Virus record (IMG/VR): IMGVR_UViG_3300032046_000001
Span: 124,001 to 188,000 of that record
Reading direction: 5' to 3' (one strand)
DNA length: 64,000 nucleotides
From: a virus
This document shows, piece after piece, positions 33,076 to 41,933 of the stretch. Every line of letters starts with the position of its first letter. The stretch's first letter is position 1. The position numbers and the translations under genes are program-made. The notes under the pieces were generated by a model. That model had not been told where the DNA came from, ran no database searches, and saw nothing but the letters and a program-made list of their open reading frames with translations.

Positions 33076-33687
33076 GTGAATGATTTTTATATTTATATTT
33101 ATTTAGATCCAAGAAAACTTGGAAGATATTGTTATGAAAATATCTGTTTTTTATATAGTCCGCTTTATGTTGGAAAAGGAAAAGATAGAAGATGGAAAAA
33201 CATTAATGGAAGAAATCCACATTTTGAAAATAAAATAAATAAAATTAAAAAATTGGGATTAGAACCAATTGTTATAAAATTATTTGAAAATTTAAGTGAG
33301 AAAGAGTCTTTAGATAAAGAAATTGAATTAATAAAAGAAATAGGAAGATTTGATTTAAAAACTGGACCTATTGTTAATGAAACTATTGGCGGTGAAGGAA
33401 AAAGTGGAAATATTGTTTTAGAAGAAACAAGAAAAAAAATGAGTGAAAAAAAGAAAGGAATATCTAGATCGATAGAAACAAGAAATAAAATTAAAGAAAA
33501 TCATGCTAATTTTAAAGGAGAAAATAATTCAACTTCAAAATTAATAGAACAAGACGTTATCGAAATAAAAATGTTACTTATAGAAAAAAATTTCACACAA
33601 ACACAAATCGCTATTATTTTTGGAGTTAATCGAGCAGCAATTTCAAAAATAAAAACAGGTAGAACGTGGAATCATATAAAAATTTGA
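33076..33687 (+). CDS. GIY-YIG homing endonuclease
   Basis: 203 residues. FYIYIYLDPRKLGRYCYE and LYVGKGKDRRW carry the GIY-YIG core, followed by LIKEIG. NUMOD-type linker (EETRKKMSEKKKG) and the C-terminal HTH (FTQTQIAIIFGVNRAAISKI). GTG start with AAAGGA upstream. Lacks the zinc ribbon of the 23137 protein. Confidence 0.88.
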   Translation: MNDFYIYIYLDPRKLGRYCYENICFLYSPLYVGKGKDRRWKNINGRNPHFENKINKIKKLGLEPIVIKLFENLSEKESLDKEIELIKEIGRFDLKTGPIVNETIGGEGKSGNIVLEETRKKMSEKKKGISRSIETRNKIKENHANFKGENNSTSKLIEQDVIEIKMLLIEKNFTQTQIAIIFGVNRAAISKIKTGRTWNHIKI

Positions 33688-33700
33688 AAAAGGAATAAAA

Positions 33701-33997
33701 ATGAATACAGAATTAATTAGAGAAATAAAAGAAAATGTTTATAAGATACTGGAATTATTTATTGGTACAGAATTAGTAGTAGGTGATTCATTAGATAATT
33801 ATTATATGACTTATAGAAAAGCCATCATGGATGAACTCTATAAATACAAAAATGAATTTAGTGAAACAACAAATGACGACTATATTGATTTTAAATATAA
33901 AATTGATTTTACTGTTGGTAAAAATAGAATTATAGAAGATATAACAGTAGTGTTTCAAGCACCGGAATGTATTGCTGATTATGAGGAGATTGAATAG
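33701..33997 (+). CDS. Hypothetical protein
   Basis: 98 residues, acidic, no recognised family. AAAGGA precedes ATG. TAG overlaps the GTG start of the next gene. Confidence 0.6.
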   Translation: MNTELIREIKENVYKILELFIGTELVVGDSLDNYYMTYRKAIMDELYKYKNEFSETTNDDYIDFKYKIDFTVGKNRIIEDITVVFQAPECIADYEEIE

Positions 33998-34497
33998 TGA
34001 GTTTTGATGAAATCGTTGATAGAGTTGTAAAAACATTTGATATAAGACCACGAACCAGGGTTTTTCTTGGAGGAACTTGTGGTAATTCAACTTGGAGAAA
34101 TGAAATTATTCCAAAGTTACAAGTTGATTATTTTAATCCAGTTGTAGAAGACTGGACGCTTGAATGTCAAAAACAAGAAGAAGAAGAAAAAAAAATATGC
34201 AGTATTCATCTTTATATTATCACTAAAGAAATTACAGGCTATTATTCAATAGCCGAAATAGTTGATGCATCGAATAAATTTACTAACTGTGATTATGAAT
34301 CAAAATATCCATATAAAACAATTATATATTGTTTTCTTCCAGAAGGTATGACAAAACATCAAATTAAATCATTAGAATTAATTGGTGAAATGGTTGGAGG
34401 TAATGGAGCGATTTGGTTAAAAAATTTAGACGAGGTTGTTGATTATATCAATATATTTACCAATGGAGAATTTTATGAAAGGGATGATATATATTGA
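33997..34497 (+). CDS. Nucleoside 2-deoxyribosyltransferase-like protein
   Basis: 166 residues. RVFLGGTCGNSTWRNEII near 25, FNPVVEDW, then IHLYIITKEITGYYSIAEIVDAS match the pattern of the nucleoside 2-deoxyribosyltransferase-like family (F-L-G-G, W-R, N-P...W, Y..T....G.yS.AE). Members cleave or exchange bases of deoxynucleosides or act on nucleotide sugars. GTG start. In this context it could serve modified nucleotide supply or effector roles. Catalytic Glu may be the E of SIAEIVD. Confidence 0.7.
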   Translation: MSFDEIVDRVVKTFDIRPRTRVFLGGTCGNSTWRNEIIPKLQVDYFNPVVEDWTLECQKQEEEEKKICSIHLYIITKEITGYYSIAEIVDASNKFTNCDYESKYPYKTIIYCFLPEGMTKHQIKSLELIGEMVGGNGAIWLKNLDEVVDYINIFTNGEFYERDDIY

Positions 34498-35558
34498 AAA
34501 TAATTTTTTTTAGTTCAAGAATGTCATTTGAAGCTGATAGTTTAGAAACAAGAGGACTCGGTGGTTCTGAGAGTGCAATGTTAAATATGGCATTTGCGCT
34601 TAAAATGACTTGTCCTACAGATGAAATTATAGTTTATAATAATAATTCTGGAAAATATAAAGAATATAAAGAAGTCATATTCAAAACAATAACTGATTTT
34701 TATAATGATGTTAAAAATTTCGATGCCGATGTTCTTATTTCAATTCGCCAACCAGAAATATTTTATACGATTCCATATATCGATTCAAAATTAAAAATTT
34801 TGTGGAGTCAAGATATTTGTAATGAAACTGAATTAGAAAATTTACAAAAAAATAAATATGGTATTAAAAATATTGATATCATACTTGCTAATAGTAGATT
34901 CTCACATGATAATATAAAAGAAAATTTTCCAGATTCTCATATTAGAATTTTGAGAAATGGATATAATTCTGAATGGTCGTCAGATACTAAGAAAGAAAAT
35001 ATTGCAGTATATACAAGTACTCCATTTAGGGGTTTGAATTTACTTGCTGATTACTGGGTAGAAATATATCAAAAATGTAGAAAATATTATGATATTAATC
35101 CAAAATTAAAAATATTTGGTGGAATGGATCTTTATAATCAATCCAATCATTATTTTAAAGATCTTTATGATAAATTATCTAATCTACCAAATGTAGAAGT
35201 TTTTGGAAGTGTATGTCAGAGAAGTTTATATTATCATTTAAACTCAGCTAAAGTAATGTTGTATCCATGTACTTATATAGAAACAAGTTGTATGAGCGTG
35301 TTAGAGGCTTTAGCCAATAAATTATGGATTATAACAACAAAGAGTGGTGCATTATCAGAACAAGTGATCGATGATAATAATGGCAACCTAATAGAATATA
35401 GTGAACTTAATAATTCAAATAAATATCGAGAATTATTTATTCAATCTGCAATAGATTCATTTAGAAATAGTGAAAAAATACAAGAAATACCATATACCGT
35501 ATCCTCATGGGATAAACAGTCTAAATTATTGAAATGTTTAATAAGAGAGAAATTATGA
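34494..35558 (+). CDS. Glycosyltransferase family 4-like
   Basis: 354 residues. N-terminal IIFFSSRMSFEADS, GLGGSESAMLNMA; then AVYTSTPFRGLNLLADYW and LKIFGGMDLY; YPCTYIETSCMSVLEALA near 265 is the E-x7-E motif region of GT-B family 4 enzymes. TTG start overlaps the stop of the preceding gene. Part of the glycosylation cluster. Confidence 0.82.
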   Translation: MKIIFFSSRMSFEADSLETRGLGGSESAMLNMAFALKMTCPTDEIIVYNNNSGKYKEYKEVIFKTITDFYNDVKNFDADVLISIRQPEIFYTIPYIDSKLKILWSQDICNETELENLQKNKYGIKNIDIILANSRFSHDNIKENFPDSHIRILRNGYNSEWSSDTKKENIAVYTSTPFRGLNLLADYWVEIYQKCRKYYDINPKLKIFGGMDLYNQSNHYFKDLYDKLSNLPNVEVFGSVCQRSLYYHLNSAKVMLYPCTYIETSCMSVLEALANKLWIITTKSGALSEQVIDDNNGNLIEYSELNNSNKYRELFIQSAIDSFRNSEKIQEIPYTVSSWDKQSKLLKCLIREKL

Positions 35559-35851
35559 AAGTATATAAAACAGTTCCAGTACCTGCGAGAACAAGAGAAG
35601 TAATAATGTCAAAAGTCTGTGATATTTGTAAAAAAATATATAGTGTTAATGATAAAGATTCATGGACTGATGAGAATTATGATATTTTAAATACTGAAAT
35701 TTATATGGAAGAAGGCAGAGATTATTATCATGAAGGTGGTAATAAAGAAATTACAGAAGTTGATATCTGTCCTGATTGTTTTAAAAATCATTTAATTCCG
35801 TGGTTAGAATCTATAGGAGCTATCATTAAAAAGACGGAAGTGGATTGGTAA
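35555..35851 (+). CDS. Small zinc-ribbon protein
   Basis: 98 residues. CDICKKIY near 22 and CPDCF near 80 form a likely zinc-binding pair. ATG overlaps the preceding stop (ATGA), and its TAA overlaps the next ATG, so it is made with the two glycosyltransferases. Function unknown. Confidence 0.6.
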   Translation: MKVYKTVPVPARTREVIMSKVCDICKKIYSVNDKDSWTDENYDILNTEIYMEEGRDYYHEGGNKEITEVDICPDCFKNHLIPWLESIGAIIKKTEVDW

Positions 35852-36633
35852 TGAAGACACCATATATACTTGTTTCAATTCCATTTTATAATAAATCAGA
35901 TCTCACAATATCTTGTTTAGATAGTTTATTCAAATCATATATAAGCGGTTTTAATTGGCAAGTTATTCTTTGGGATGATGGTTCTTCTAAAGAAGAATTA
36001 AATAGATTAAAAAATTCTATAGATAGTCATGTTGGAATTATTTGTAATGAAAAAAATATCGGTTATACTCAAACTTGTATTAATGCAGTTAATTATGCCA
36101 AACATGAAAATTTTGATTATTTATTTTTATTAAATAATGATACTATATTATTTCCAGATGCCTTCACCAATCTTGTAAAACGAATATTAACAAACAATAA
36201 TATTGCAGCGGTTAGTGGTAAAGTTATCCACTGGAATGAAAATATAATTATTCATACAGGAACTCGAATTAAAAATAATAAAATATCAGATCCTTATTGT
36301 GGAATGGAAATAAATAACCCAATCACAAATCATGTTGAAAGAAGATTATGGATAAATGGTTGTTATTGTTTATATAATCTTGATATTTTAAGAAAAGAAA
36401 ATTTAAATTTTAATCCTGATTTTGGTCCGGCTTATTTTGAAGAGTCTGATTTAATGACTGAATTGAATATGAGGGGATATTCTGTTATATATGAACCAAA
36501 AGCAAGAGTGAGACATCTTGTTAATGGAACAACCAGAGATTATAATTTTGGAAAAATATTTGATGATAACTGGAATAAATATTTAAATAAATGGGAAAAG
36601 TACTTTAGTTCTAAAAATTTATATTTCCAATAA
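35851..36633 (+). CDS. Glycosyltransferase family 2
   Basis: 260 residues. ILVSIPFYNKSDLTISCL, ILWDDGSSKEE, NEKNIGYTQ and FLLNNDTILFPDAF are the GT2 GT-A motifs (the N-D-D/N-N-D equivalents bind UDP-sugar and metal); YFEESDLMTELNMRGY is the E-E-x-D acceptor motif. Rhamnosyltransferase-like by pattern. TAATG coupling to the gene before. Confidence 0.87.
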   Translation: MKTPYILVSIPFYNKSDLTISCLDSLFKSYISGFNWQVILWDDGSSKEELNRLKNSIDSHVGIICNEKNIGYTQTCINAVNYAKHENFDYLFLLNNDTILFPDAFTNLVKRILTNNNIAAVSGKVIHWNENIIIHTGTRIKNNKISDPYCGMEINNPITNHVERRLWINGCYCLYNLDILRKENLNFNPDFGPAYFEESDLMTELNMRGYSVIYEPKARVRHLVNGTTRDYNFGKIFDDNWNKYLNKWEKYFSSKNLYFQ

Positions 36634-36642
36634 ATTGACAAA

Positions 36643-36684
36643 AAAAATATAACGGAGAGATAAAAGCTTCTCCGTTATATTTTT
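36643..36684. terminator. Bidirectional terminator, 16-bp stem
   Basis: AAAAATATAACGGAGA 36643-36658 pairs with TCTCCGTTATATTTTT 36669-36684. Flanking A and T runs make it work both ways, for the glycosyltransferase operon and the minus-strand pair. Confidence 0.88.
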
Positions 36685-36689
36685 CATAT

Positions 36690-37040
36690 TTATTGAATTA
36701 ATGACTGAAGATTATTAATCTCTGCGGAACACAAATTGATCAACACATCCATAAATTCAGCCAATGTTTGTTGTGATATATTTTTACCACCTTGCTGAAC
36801 CAAAACAATTCCGGTAATCATTGGTGATCTTGATTTCATCACGATATCAATGATATCTATATGAAAAGTTTCACCACCCATGTCTCGATATCTATAGAAT
36901 TCGATTTCAGTTTGTGGAAGAATTACTACATTATTTTTAACAATATTAGAAATCAAGGCAAGAAAAACCAGTGGTGATAATGTTTCAATATTAAAATAGA
37001 ATGTGGATGTGCGATAATTGATAGTACAAAAATTTTTCAT
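36690..37040 (-). CDS. Hypothetical protein, early-type unit
   Basis: 116 residues, no recognised family. ATG 37040 has GGAGG seven bases ahead and is preferred to TTG 37061. Second gene after the promoter motif at 37481. Possibly a host-takeover protein by its context only. Confidence 0.6.
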   Translation of the reverse strand: MKNFCTINYRTSTFYFNIETLSPLVFLALISNIVKNNVVILPQTEIEFYRYRDMGGETFHIDIIDIVMKSRSPMITGIVLVQQGGKNISQQTLAEFMDVLINLCSAEINNLQSLIQ

Positions 37041-37053
37041 GTGGTTCCTCCAA

Positions 37054-37422
37054 TCAGGCAATAGTGTTCAACATATCGTAAAGATCACGGGTCGCATCCT
37101 GAATCAGATCATCCATATAAGCATGAAGAGGTGATGTTGAGGTTTTTTCACCATTTTCAATCTTACAAACTATACCAGAGTACTTCAGACTTCCAGGTTT
37201 TGGTTCTCCAATGTAACCAACACCCATTATATCAATACATTCGATGATCCCACCACTTGCTTGGTGTGCTTGATGTTGACGAAAACAATTACACCTATTA
37301 TCAGTGATTTTAATCTCATCGTCAATGATACCAATGATGAGATTAAGAAGATCCAGTTGTGAATAAGCAATCACAGCACAAACAACAGTTTTGAAACTGA
37401 TCAACGCATAGATTTTTTTCAT
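37054..37422 (-). CDS. Hypothetical protein with hydrophobic N-terminus
   Basis: 122 residues. The start MKKIYALISFKTVVCAVIA could be a weak signal or membrane segment. It has several Cys and His (CNCFRQHQAHQ). AAGGAG precedes ATG. First gene after the promoter motif. Not recognised. Confidence 0.6.
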   Translation of the reverse strand: MKKIYALISFKTVVCAVIAYSQLDLLNLIIGIIDDEIKITDNRCNCFRQHQAHQASGGIIECIDIMGVGYIGEPKPGSLKYSGIVCKIENGEKTSTSPLHAYMDDLIQDATRDLYDMLNTIA

Positions 37423-37480
37423 GATGCGGATCTCCTTATAAAAATGTGAAAGATTGAAAAAATATATTTAAATAATCACC

Positions 37481-37494
37481 TATTAATATATATA
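37481..37494 (-). promoter_or_regulatory. TATATATATTAATA promoter-like motif, copy 2
   Basis: On the minus strand the 14-base box is followed by GGTGATTATT. It lies 59 bases ahead of ATG 37422. Confidence 0.7.
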
Positions 37495-37510
37495 ACTCGA
37501 AAGGAAAATA

Positions 37511-38593
37511 ATGAATAATTTAATCGAAAAAATGATCGAGAATGATAAAAAGAGAATTCAATATACAGAAGATTTATCAAAAAAATTAGATGACGTAAAA
37601 GACAATTTAACAACCATAGATGAAGTAATGGGAAAACCTAAACCATCAGATGATCATGTTGTTATTATTCAAGATGGTGGTATTGGTGATTGTATTTGTG
37701 CAACACCAATGTTAGAATCAGCAAGAAAAATATTTAAAGACAAAAAAATAATTTTTTCAAGTTTTTATCCAGAAATTTTTTTCAATAATCCAAATATTGA
37801 TAAATTATATAGTGCTCGTTCACCAGAAGATATATATGAAACTTGGGTAAAACCTCTGAGGGATTTCAGAAGTATTATTAAATGTGACATGTATAATTTA
37901 CCAATCTACAGATTATTTCCCGGTAAATTAAGTCAGGCATTTTGTTATGCATATAAACTTCCATATCCGGGTGATAATATCAAGGTTTATATAACTAAAG
38001 AAGAAGATCAAGAAGCTCAAAAATTTCTTTCATCATTTCCAAGACCAGTTATATTAATACAACCTTATGGCGGTAGAATGAATTTTAATGAGAGAGATAT
38101 TTTGACTGATAATAAGAATTGGTTTAAAGAGGAATGGGAAGAATTAGTAAAAGGACTCAATGAAACATTTGATACAGTTCAAGTTGGAGGAATTAAGGAA
38201 GAACCAATTAAAGGTATAACAACGTATTTAATAGGTATTACTAATATTAGACAAACTATGGCATTAGTTAAAAACTCATTAACTTTTGTTACAGTTGATA
38301 GTTTCTTAAATCATGTTGGACCTGCGGTTGATAAGTCTGGTGTTGTTTTATTTGGTAGGAGTAATCCATACATTTATGGTCACGATTTAAATAAAAATAT
38401 CTGGATTGAAGATTCATGTGATAATATTGGATGTGGACGACCTGAATCATATTATGGTGATATAAGAATGTTTAAAGGGATAATTGGAAATTGGGAATGT
38501 CCGAATAAGAAATGTATGAAAGCCATAACTCCTGAGATGGTAGTTAGGAAAGTATATGAAGCTGTTGAAATAAATACAAGAGAAAAAAAATAA
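37511..38593 (+). CDS. Glycosyltransferase family 9-like (heptosyltransferase-like)
   Basis: 360 residues. After a 45-residue helical start, VVIIQDGGIGDCICATPML matches the G-x-G-D N-terminus of GT9 enzymes; VTVDSFLNHVGPAVDKSGVVLFG near 265 matches their D-(S/T)...H.A.A......LFG motif. The end is Cys-rich (CDNIGCGRPESYYGD, CPNKKCMKAI), typical of related phage proteins. Separate from the 34494-36633 operon but functionally grouped with it. Confidence 0.8.
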   Translation: MNNLIEKMIENDKKRIQYTEDLSKKLDDVKDNLTTIDEVMGKPKPSDDHVVIIQDGGIGDCICATPMLESARKIFKDKKIIFSSFYPEIFFNNPNIDKLYSARSPEDIYETWVKPLRDFRSIIKCDMYNLPIYRLFPGKLSQAFCYAYKLPYPGDNIKVYITKEEDQEAQKFLSSFPRPVILIQPYGGRMNFNERDILTDNKNWFKEEWEELVKGLNETFDTVQVGGIKEEPIKGITTYLIGITNIRQTMALVKNSLTFVTVDSFLNHVGPAVDKSGVVLFGRSNPYIYGHDLNKNIWIEDSCDNIGCGRPESYYGDIRMFKGIIGNWECPNKKCMKAITPEMVVRKVYEAVEINTREKK

Positions 38594-38605
38594 AAAATAA
38601 ATTTG

Positions 38606-38640
38606 TGGAAGACTGATTGAGAAATCAAATCAGTCTTCCA
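38606..38640. terminator. Bidirectional terminator, 13-bp stem
   Basis: TGGAAGACTGATT 38606-38618 pairs with AATCAGTCTTCCA 38628-38640. It lies between the converging genes ending at 38593 and 38682. Confidence 0.85.
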
Positions 38641-38681
38641 TTGTTAATTATAAACTGGTTCATATAAAAAACATTGATATA

Positions 38682-38846
38682 CTACTGGACGTTGGTTTCG
38701 ATGATCCGCAAATCTCTACTTTTCAGGTGCCGCAGGGAAGCCACAGCATCATCATACTCTTCAGCGGATTTACGAATTACTTGTATGTTCCCATATCCGT
38801 CCTCATACTTGATATACCAATTTACACAATTTTCAGATGTTGACAT
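38682..38846 (-). CDS. Small hypothetical protein, early-type unit
   Basis: 54 residues (starts MSTSENCVNWYIKYEDG). AAGGAGAATAA lies upstream of ATG 38846, and an exact promoter-like motif lies 61 bases ahead. Acidic, no recognised domain. A one-gene transcription unit between promoter and terminator is typical of early phage effectors. Confidence 0.65.
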   Translation of the reverse strand: MSTSENCVNWYIKYEDGYGNIQVIRKSAEEYDDAVASLRHLKSRDLRIIETNVQ

Positions 38847-38906
38847 GATTTATTCTCCTTGTGAAAATAATTAAAATTTGACCAAAAACCCATTACAAAT
38901 ATCACA

Positions 38907-38920
38907 TATTAATATATATA
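38907..38920 (-). promoter_or_regulatory. TATATATATTAATA promoter-like motif, copy 3
   Basis: On the minus strand followed by TGTGATATTTG. It lies 61 bases ahead of ATG 38846. Confidence 0.7.
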
Positions 38921-38927
38921 ATATGAT

Positions 38928-39659
38928 CTATTTATGTCCAACAACCTTATCATAATCTACCCGTTTTTGATAGATACAATCAAGTTCCTTGATCAGTATC
39001 TCTTTGATTATTTTCAAATCACCTAATCTTAAATAAACATCATCAAATTGGCCATCATTTAATAAATGGTCAATAGTTGAGTTTATAATAATAACTGGAT
39101 CTAAATTCTCAGGTTGAGACTGTGATATCGATCTCGATTTTGCTTCAGTGATATCACACATCATTAAAATCGCAGCCTCAAGACTTTGAGGTTTCATCAT
39201 CTTATATCTAAAAGTAGAACTATCAGTTGTTTGTGATTTATCAAAAAAATATTTAACAATTGTCGATCCATGATGTTGTGAGACAATATCGATAATATCA
39301 CGAGAAAAATTTCTATTGTTTAAGAGTATTAAAGCACCATCTGATACATGCCTTGTTATTATTTGATAACTAATAGTTGGTTCTAATGTATCATGAATAT
39401 TTTCACCTTCCGCTTGATTCTCACTGAAGTATTTTGGATTAAATAATTTTCCAATATCGTGATATAAAGCGCAAACTTTCATGAATATTGCGTGTAGTCC
39501 TAAACTAGATCCAACACTTTCAACCATTGTCATTACAGCTTGGGAATGTTTAAATGATCCAGGACAAGCCTCTTTAAACATAGTTAATAAACGATTTTGT
39601 GGATCTAATAATGAACTCAAATCAGATTCAGATTGTTGAATTTTCAAATATTTAAACAT
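38928..39659 (-). CDS. HD-domain phosphodiesterase resembling soluble PgpH
   Basis: 243 residues. All metal ligands of the PgpH/7TM-HD type are present: H38 (SFKHSQ), H67-D68 (ALYHDIGK), H89-D90 (GENIHDT), H104 (RHVSDG), H129-H130 (QHHGST) and D169 (MMCDITEA). ENQAEGENIHD and DGQFDDVYLRLGDL are also PgpH-like. PgpH hydrolyses cyclic di-AMP, but here the membrane part is missing, leaving a cytosolic enzyme. It could lower a cyclic-nucleotide signal of the host or of its defence. Substrate is inferred. Confidence 0.75.
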   Translation of the reverse strand: MFKYLKIQQSESDLSSLLDPQNRLLTMFKEACPGSFKHSQAVMTMVESVGSSLGLHAIFMKVCALYHDIGKLFNPKYFSENQAEGENIHDTLEPTISYQIITRHVSDGALILLNNRNFSRDIIDIVSQHHGSTIVKYFFDKSQTTDSSTFRYKMMKPQSLEAAILMMCDITEAKSRSISQSQPENLDPVIIINSTIDHLLNDGQFDDVYLRLGDLKIIKEILIKELDCIYQKRVDYDKVVGHK

Positions 39660-39668
39660 ATAACCTTT

Positions 39669-41918
39669 CTAATGACTAAAGGTATCAAGTTCAGGAACTT
39701 TACCTTCAGCTAAAAGTTTATCTTCCATCTTGCCCTTGAATACTAAATATTCATCACTAATATATTTGAGTATTTTTCTACCCAATTTAGGATGAAATTG
39801 TTCGGTTGTGGATTTGATAATAACTCCCTCTCTTATGTGATCACCAATGGTTGATTTACCAGATGATAGTTCGATAACTTTTTCTATACTAAATGGACCT
39901 TCATATAATATAGGAACTATAGGAAGTTTTTTTCTTTCACAAAAGTTTTTAAACCAATACCAGTTTAAATATTGGTTATCAATGATCACATCAAAGAATC
40001 TTACAGTTTGAGTAAATGGTGAATCATAAGGAAAAAATTTCTGAATTCCATATCCATAAATCTCACCAAATACTTCTTCACCCAAATTCAATTTGTTTTT
40101 CAATTCATACTTCTCTGCCATTCTCCAATATACATTCAAAAACTTATCTTTCTGTGTTCTCTTCAAGTTAGTACGATGTGTACCAACAACAAAGAATCCT
40201 GGGTTTTTAACACCTAAATATTTAGTTAGTAATAATCTCATTTTTAACATCAATGGAATATATTTCCAATTGATATTAAAAGGATCTACATTACCAGTCC
40301 TAAGATTAGAATTATGTACTAATACTCCATTTGCAAAATAATTATGTGTTTCTGTTTCAATATCATAACGAGTTTTTAAATATTTATATCTGTCAGTTGG
40401 TATGTAATCATCAATTGAAATTATAGTTTGTTCAGTTAAAAGTGGAATATTTTTAAATTTTATTTTGGTAATAATAGGATTAATATTTAATCTATAATTT
40501 TCTGGTAATTTGTATTGCATACACTTTGGAATATATGGTGAAATCAAAACAAATAATTTATTTGCATCTTCATGATTAAGTCTTATTCTCCAATATTCAT
40601 CACTTTTATATTTAGTAGAATTTATATCTAAATATTTTAACGCACTAATTAAATTATCAATAGATTCTTCATTAAATCCGCATGTTGCAAATAATGCTCT
40701 ATCTTTCTGGTCTTCGTTATGAGATAATGAACCATCATCCATATACCAAAATGCTAATGATATTGGTGATAATTTTCCTATTATAGATTTTGGAACTTCT
40801 TTTTTGGAATCAATAAACCAATATGAAAATAATTTTTTTATTGATTTATCTGATACAGTTCTTGCTCGACACATTTCAGTTCCGTAACCACTAATTATAT
40901 TTTTTTGTTTATTTCCAGAAATGTCATTTAGTAATTCTAATGTATAATCAATATATTCTTCATGTTCTTTTTTATGTCCAAATTGAATAGAATTATCAGA
41001 TAAACAACCATCTCCTAACATTTTTCCTATAAGTACTTGTTCTTGAATATATGAAAGTTCTTTTTGATAATTATTAATTAAAATTTTATCATCTTTTTTT
41101 AAATCAGAACATTTAATATATTTATTTAAATCTGGATTAAATATTTCATGATTTTCAGTTATTATTAATATACCATAATGATTACCAGATATCCCATTTC
41201 TAGTAAATTTTATTTTTTTCCATTTTTCTGAAATTCCATTATTAAACCAATTTAATATTTTGGATGAAACTATATTATTATTTTCATCTACACCTTTAAC
41301 TTCTAAATTTAATTTATCATTTACTATTTTTCCAATTTTTTCTTTTTTGTCATTAAATAGATCTATTTCACATTCATAATTCAAACAACCATGAATTTTT
41401 TCAAGAATAACTACTTCTTCATCTTCTTCAAATATATCAGGAAAATTCTTGAAATTTTCAATGTTGGTATATTGTGGAAAACCAGTAAATTCAGGATATT
41501 GAGTAAATCCTTTTGATTTTAAAGCACAACCACCATCACCTGTTTCTGGTGGTTCATACTTTTCGATCTTCAGTATTTCTCTAACATCATCTCCAAGTTT
41601 CCATTCTGGTTCTTTATCAATAATCAAACCTTGAGATAATATACCTCTAAGTTTAACTGTTTTAACACGACCAGCTATGATATTACCCTGTGTATCTTTT
41701 ATTTTATTGGTAAGATATCCAGTTATTCCCAACTTTTCAGATAACTCGAATGGAATGAGGCTGTCTATAGGAATATAGACAGCCTCATCTCCAACCTTAT
41801 ATTTACCTTTAGAAGAAATACAACTCCATCCTTTAACCTGAATAATTTCTAATCTATCCGCATTATCATGAGGTGTAATATTTTTAATTTTTACAACCTC
41901 ACATATTAATGAACTCAT
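39669..41918 (-). CDS. RNA ligase (DRB0094-like) interrupted by an intein
   Basis: The N-terminal OB-like domain (SSLICEVVKIKNITPHDNAD, GDEAVYIPIDSLIP) and catalytic domain match the DRB0094-type RNA ligase family, which seals nicks in RNA with ATP. The motif I lysine is in VVILEKIHG. Directly after that Gly an intein of 359 residues begins, and the extein resumes as SNLRTGNVDP, giving KIHG-SN after splicing. Without splicing the active site is broken. ATG 41918 has AGGAGG 11 bases ahead; GTG 41930 is unlikely. Spliced length about 390. Confidence 0.85.
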   Translation of the reverse strand: MSSLICEVVKIKNITPHDNADRLEIIQVKGWSCISSKGKYKVGDEAVYIPIDSLIPFELSEKLGITGYLTNKIKDTQGNIIAGRVKTVKLRGILSQGLIIDKEPEWKLGDDVREILKIEKYEPPETGDGGCALKSKGFTQYPEFTGFPQYTNIENFKNFPDIFEEDEEVVILEKIHGCLNYECEIDLFNDKKEKIGKIVNDKLNLEVKGVDENNNIVSSKILNWFNNGISEKWKKIKFTRNGISGNHYGILIITENHEIFNPDLNKYIKCSDLKKDDKILINNYQKELSYIQEQVLIGKMLGDGCLSDNSIQFGHKKEHEEYIDYTLELLNDISGNKQKNIISGYGTEMCRARTVSDKSIKKLFSYWFIDSKKEVPKSIIGKLSPISLAFWYMDDGSLSHNEDQKDRALFATCGFNEESIDNLISALKYLDINSTKYKSDEYWRIRLNHEDANKLFVLISPYIPKCMQYKLPENYRLNINPIITKIKFKNIPLLTEQTIISIDDYIPTDRYKYLKTRYDIETETHNYFANGVLVHNSNLRTGNVDPFNINWKYIPLMLKMRLLLTKYLGVKNPGFFVVGTHRTNLKRTQKDKFLNVYWRMAEKYELKNKLNLGEEVFGEIYGYGIQKFFPYDSPFTQTVRFFDVIIDNQYLNWYWFKNFCERKKLPIVPILYEGPFSIEKVIELSSGKSTIGDHIREGVIIKSTTEQFHPKLGRKILKYISDEYLVFKGKMEDKLLAEGKVPELDTFSH
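40311..41387 (-). mobile_element. Intein with LAGLIDADG homing endonuclease in RNA ligase
   Basis: 359 residues from Cys (TGT at 41387-41385) to Asn (AAT at 40313-40311), followed by Ser as +1 residue. Start CLNYECEIDLF is block A-like; ITENHEIF is block B-like (N-H for T-x-x-H); VLIGKMLGDGCL and AFWYMDDGSL are the two LAGLIDADG helices; ANGVLVHN is blocks F/G with the penultimate His. It is inserted between G and S of the catalytic K-x-H-G-S motif. Confidence 0.88.
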
Positions 41919-41933
41919 TTTTAAGTCCACCTC

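Noticed and set aside
38674-38874. Plus-strand open frame of 66 codons
   Set aside because: The minus strand here holds a 54-residue gene with ribosome site and promoter motif; the plus frame has neither.
38928-39659. DatZ (dATP hydrolase) to go with the PurZ-like gene
   Set aside because: Motif spacing and the ENQ...GEN.HD and QHHG segments match PgpH, not the short YfbR-like DatZ.
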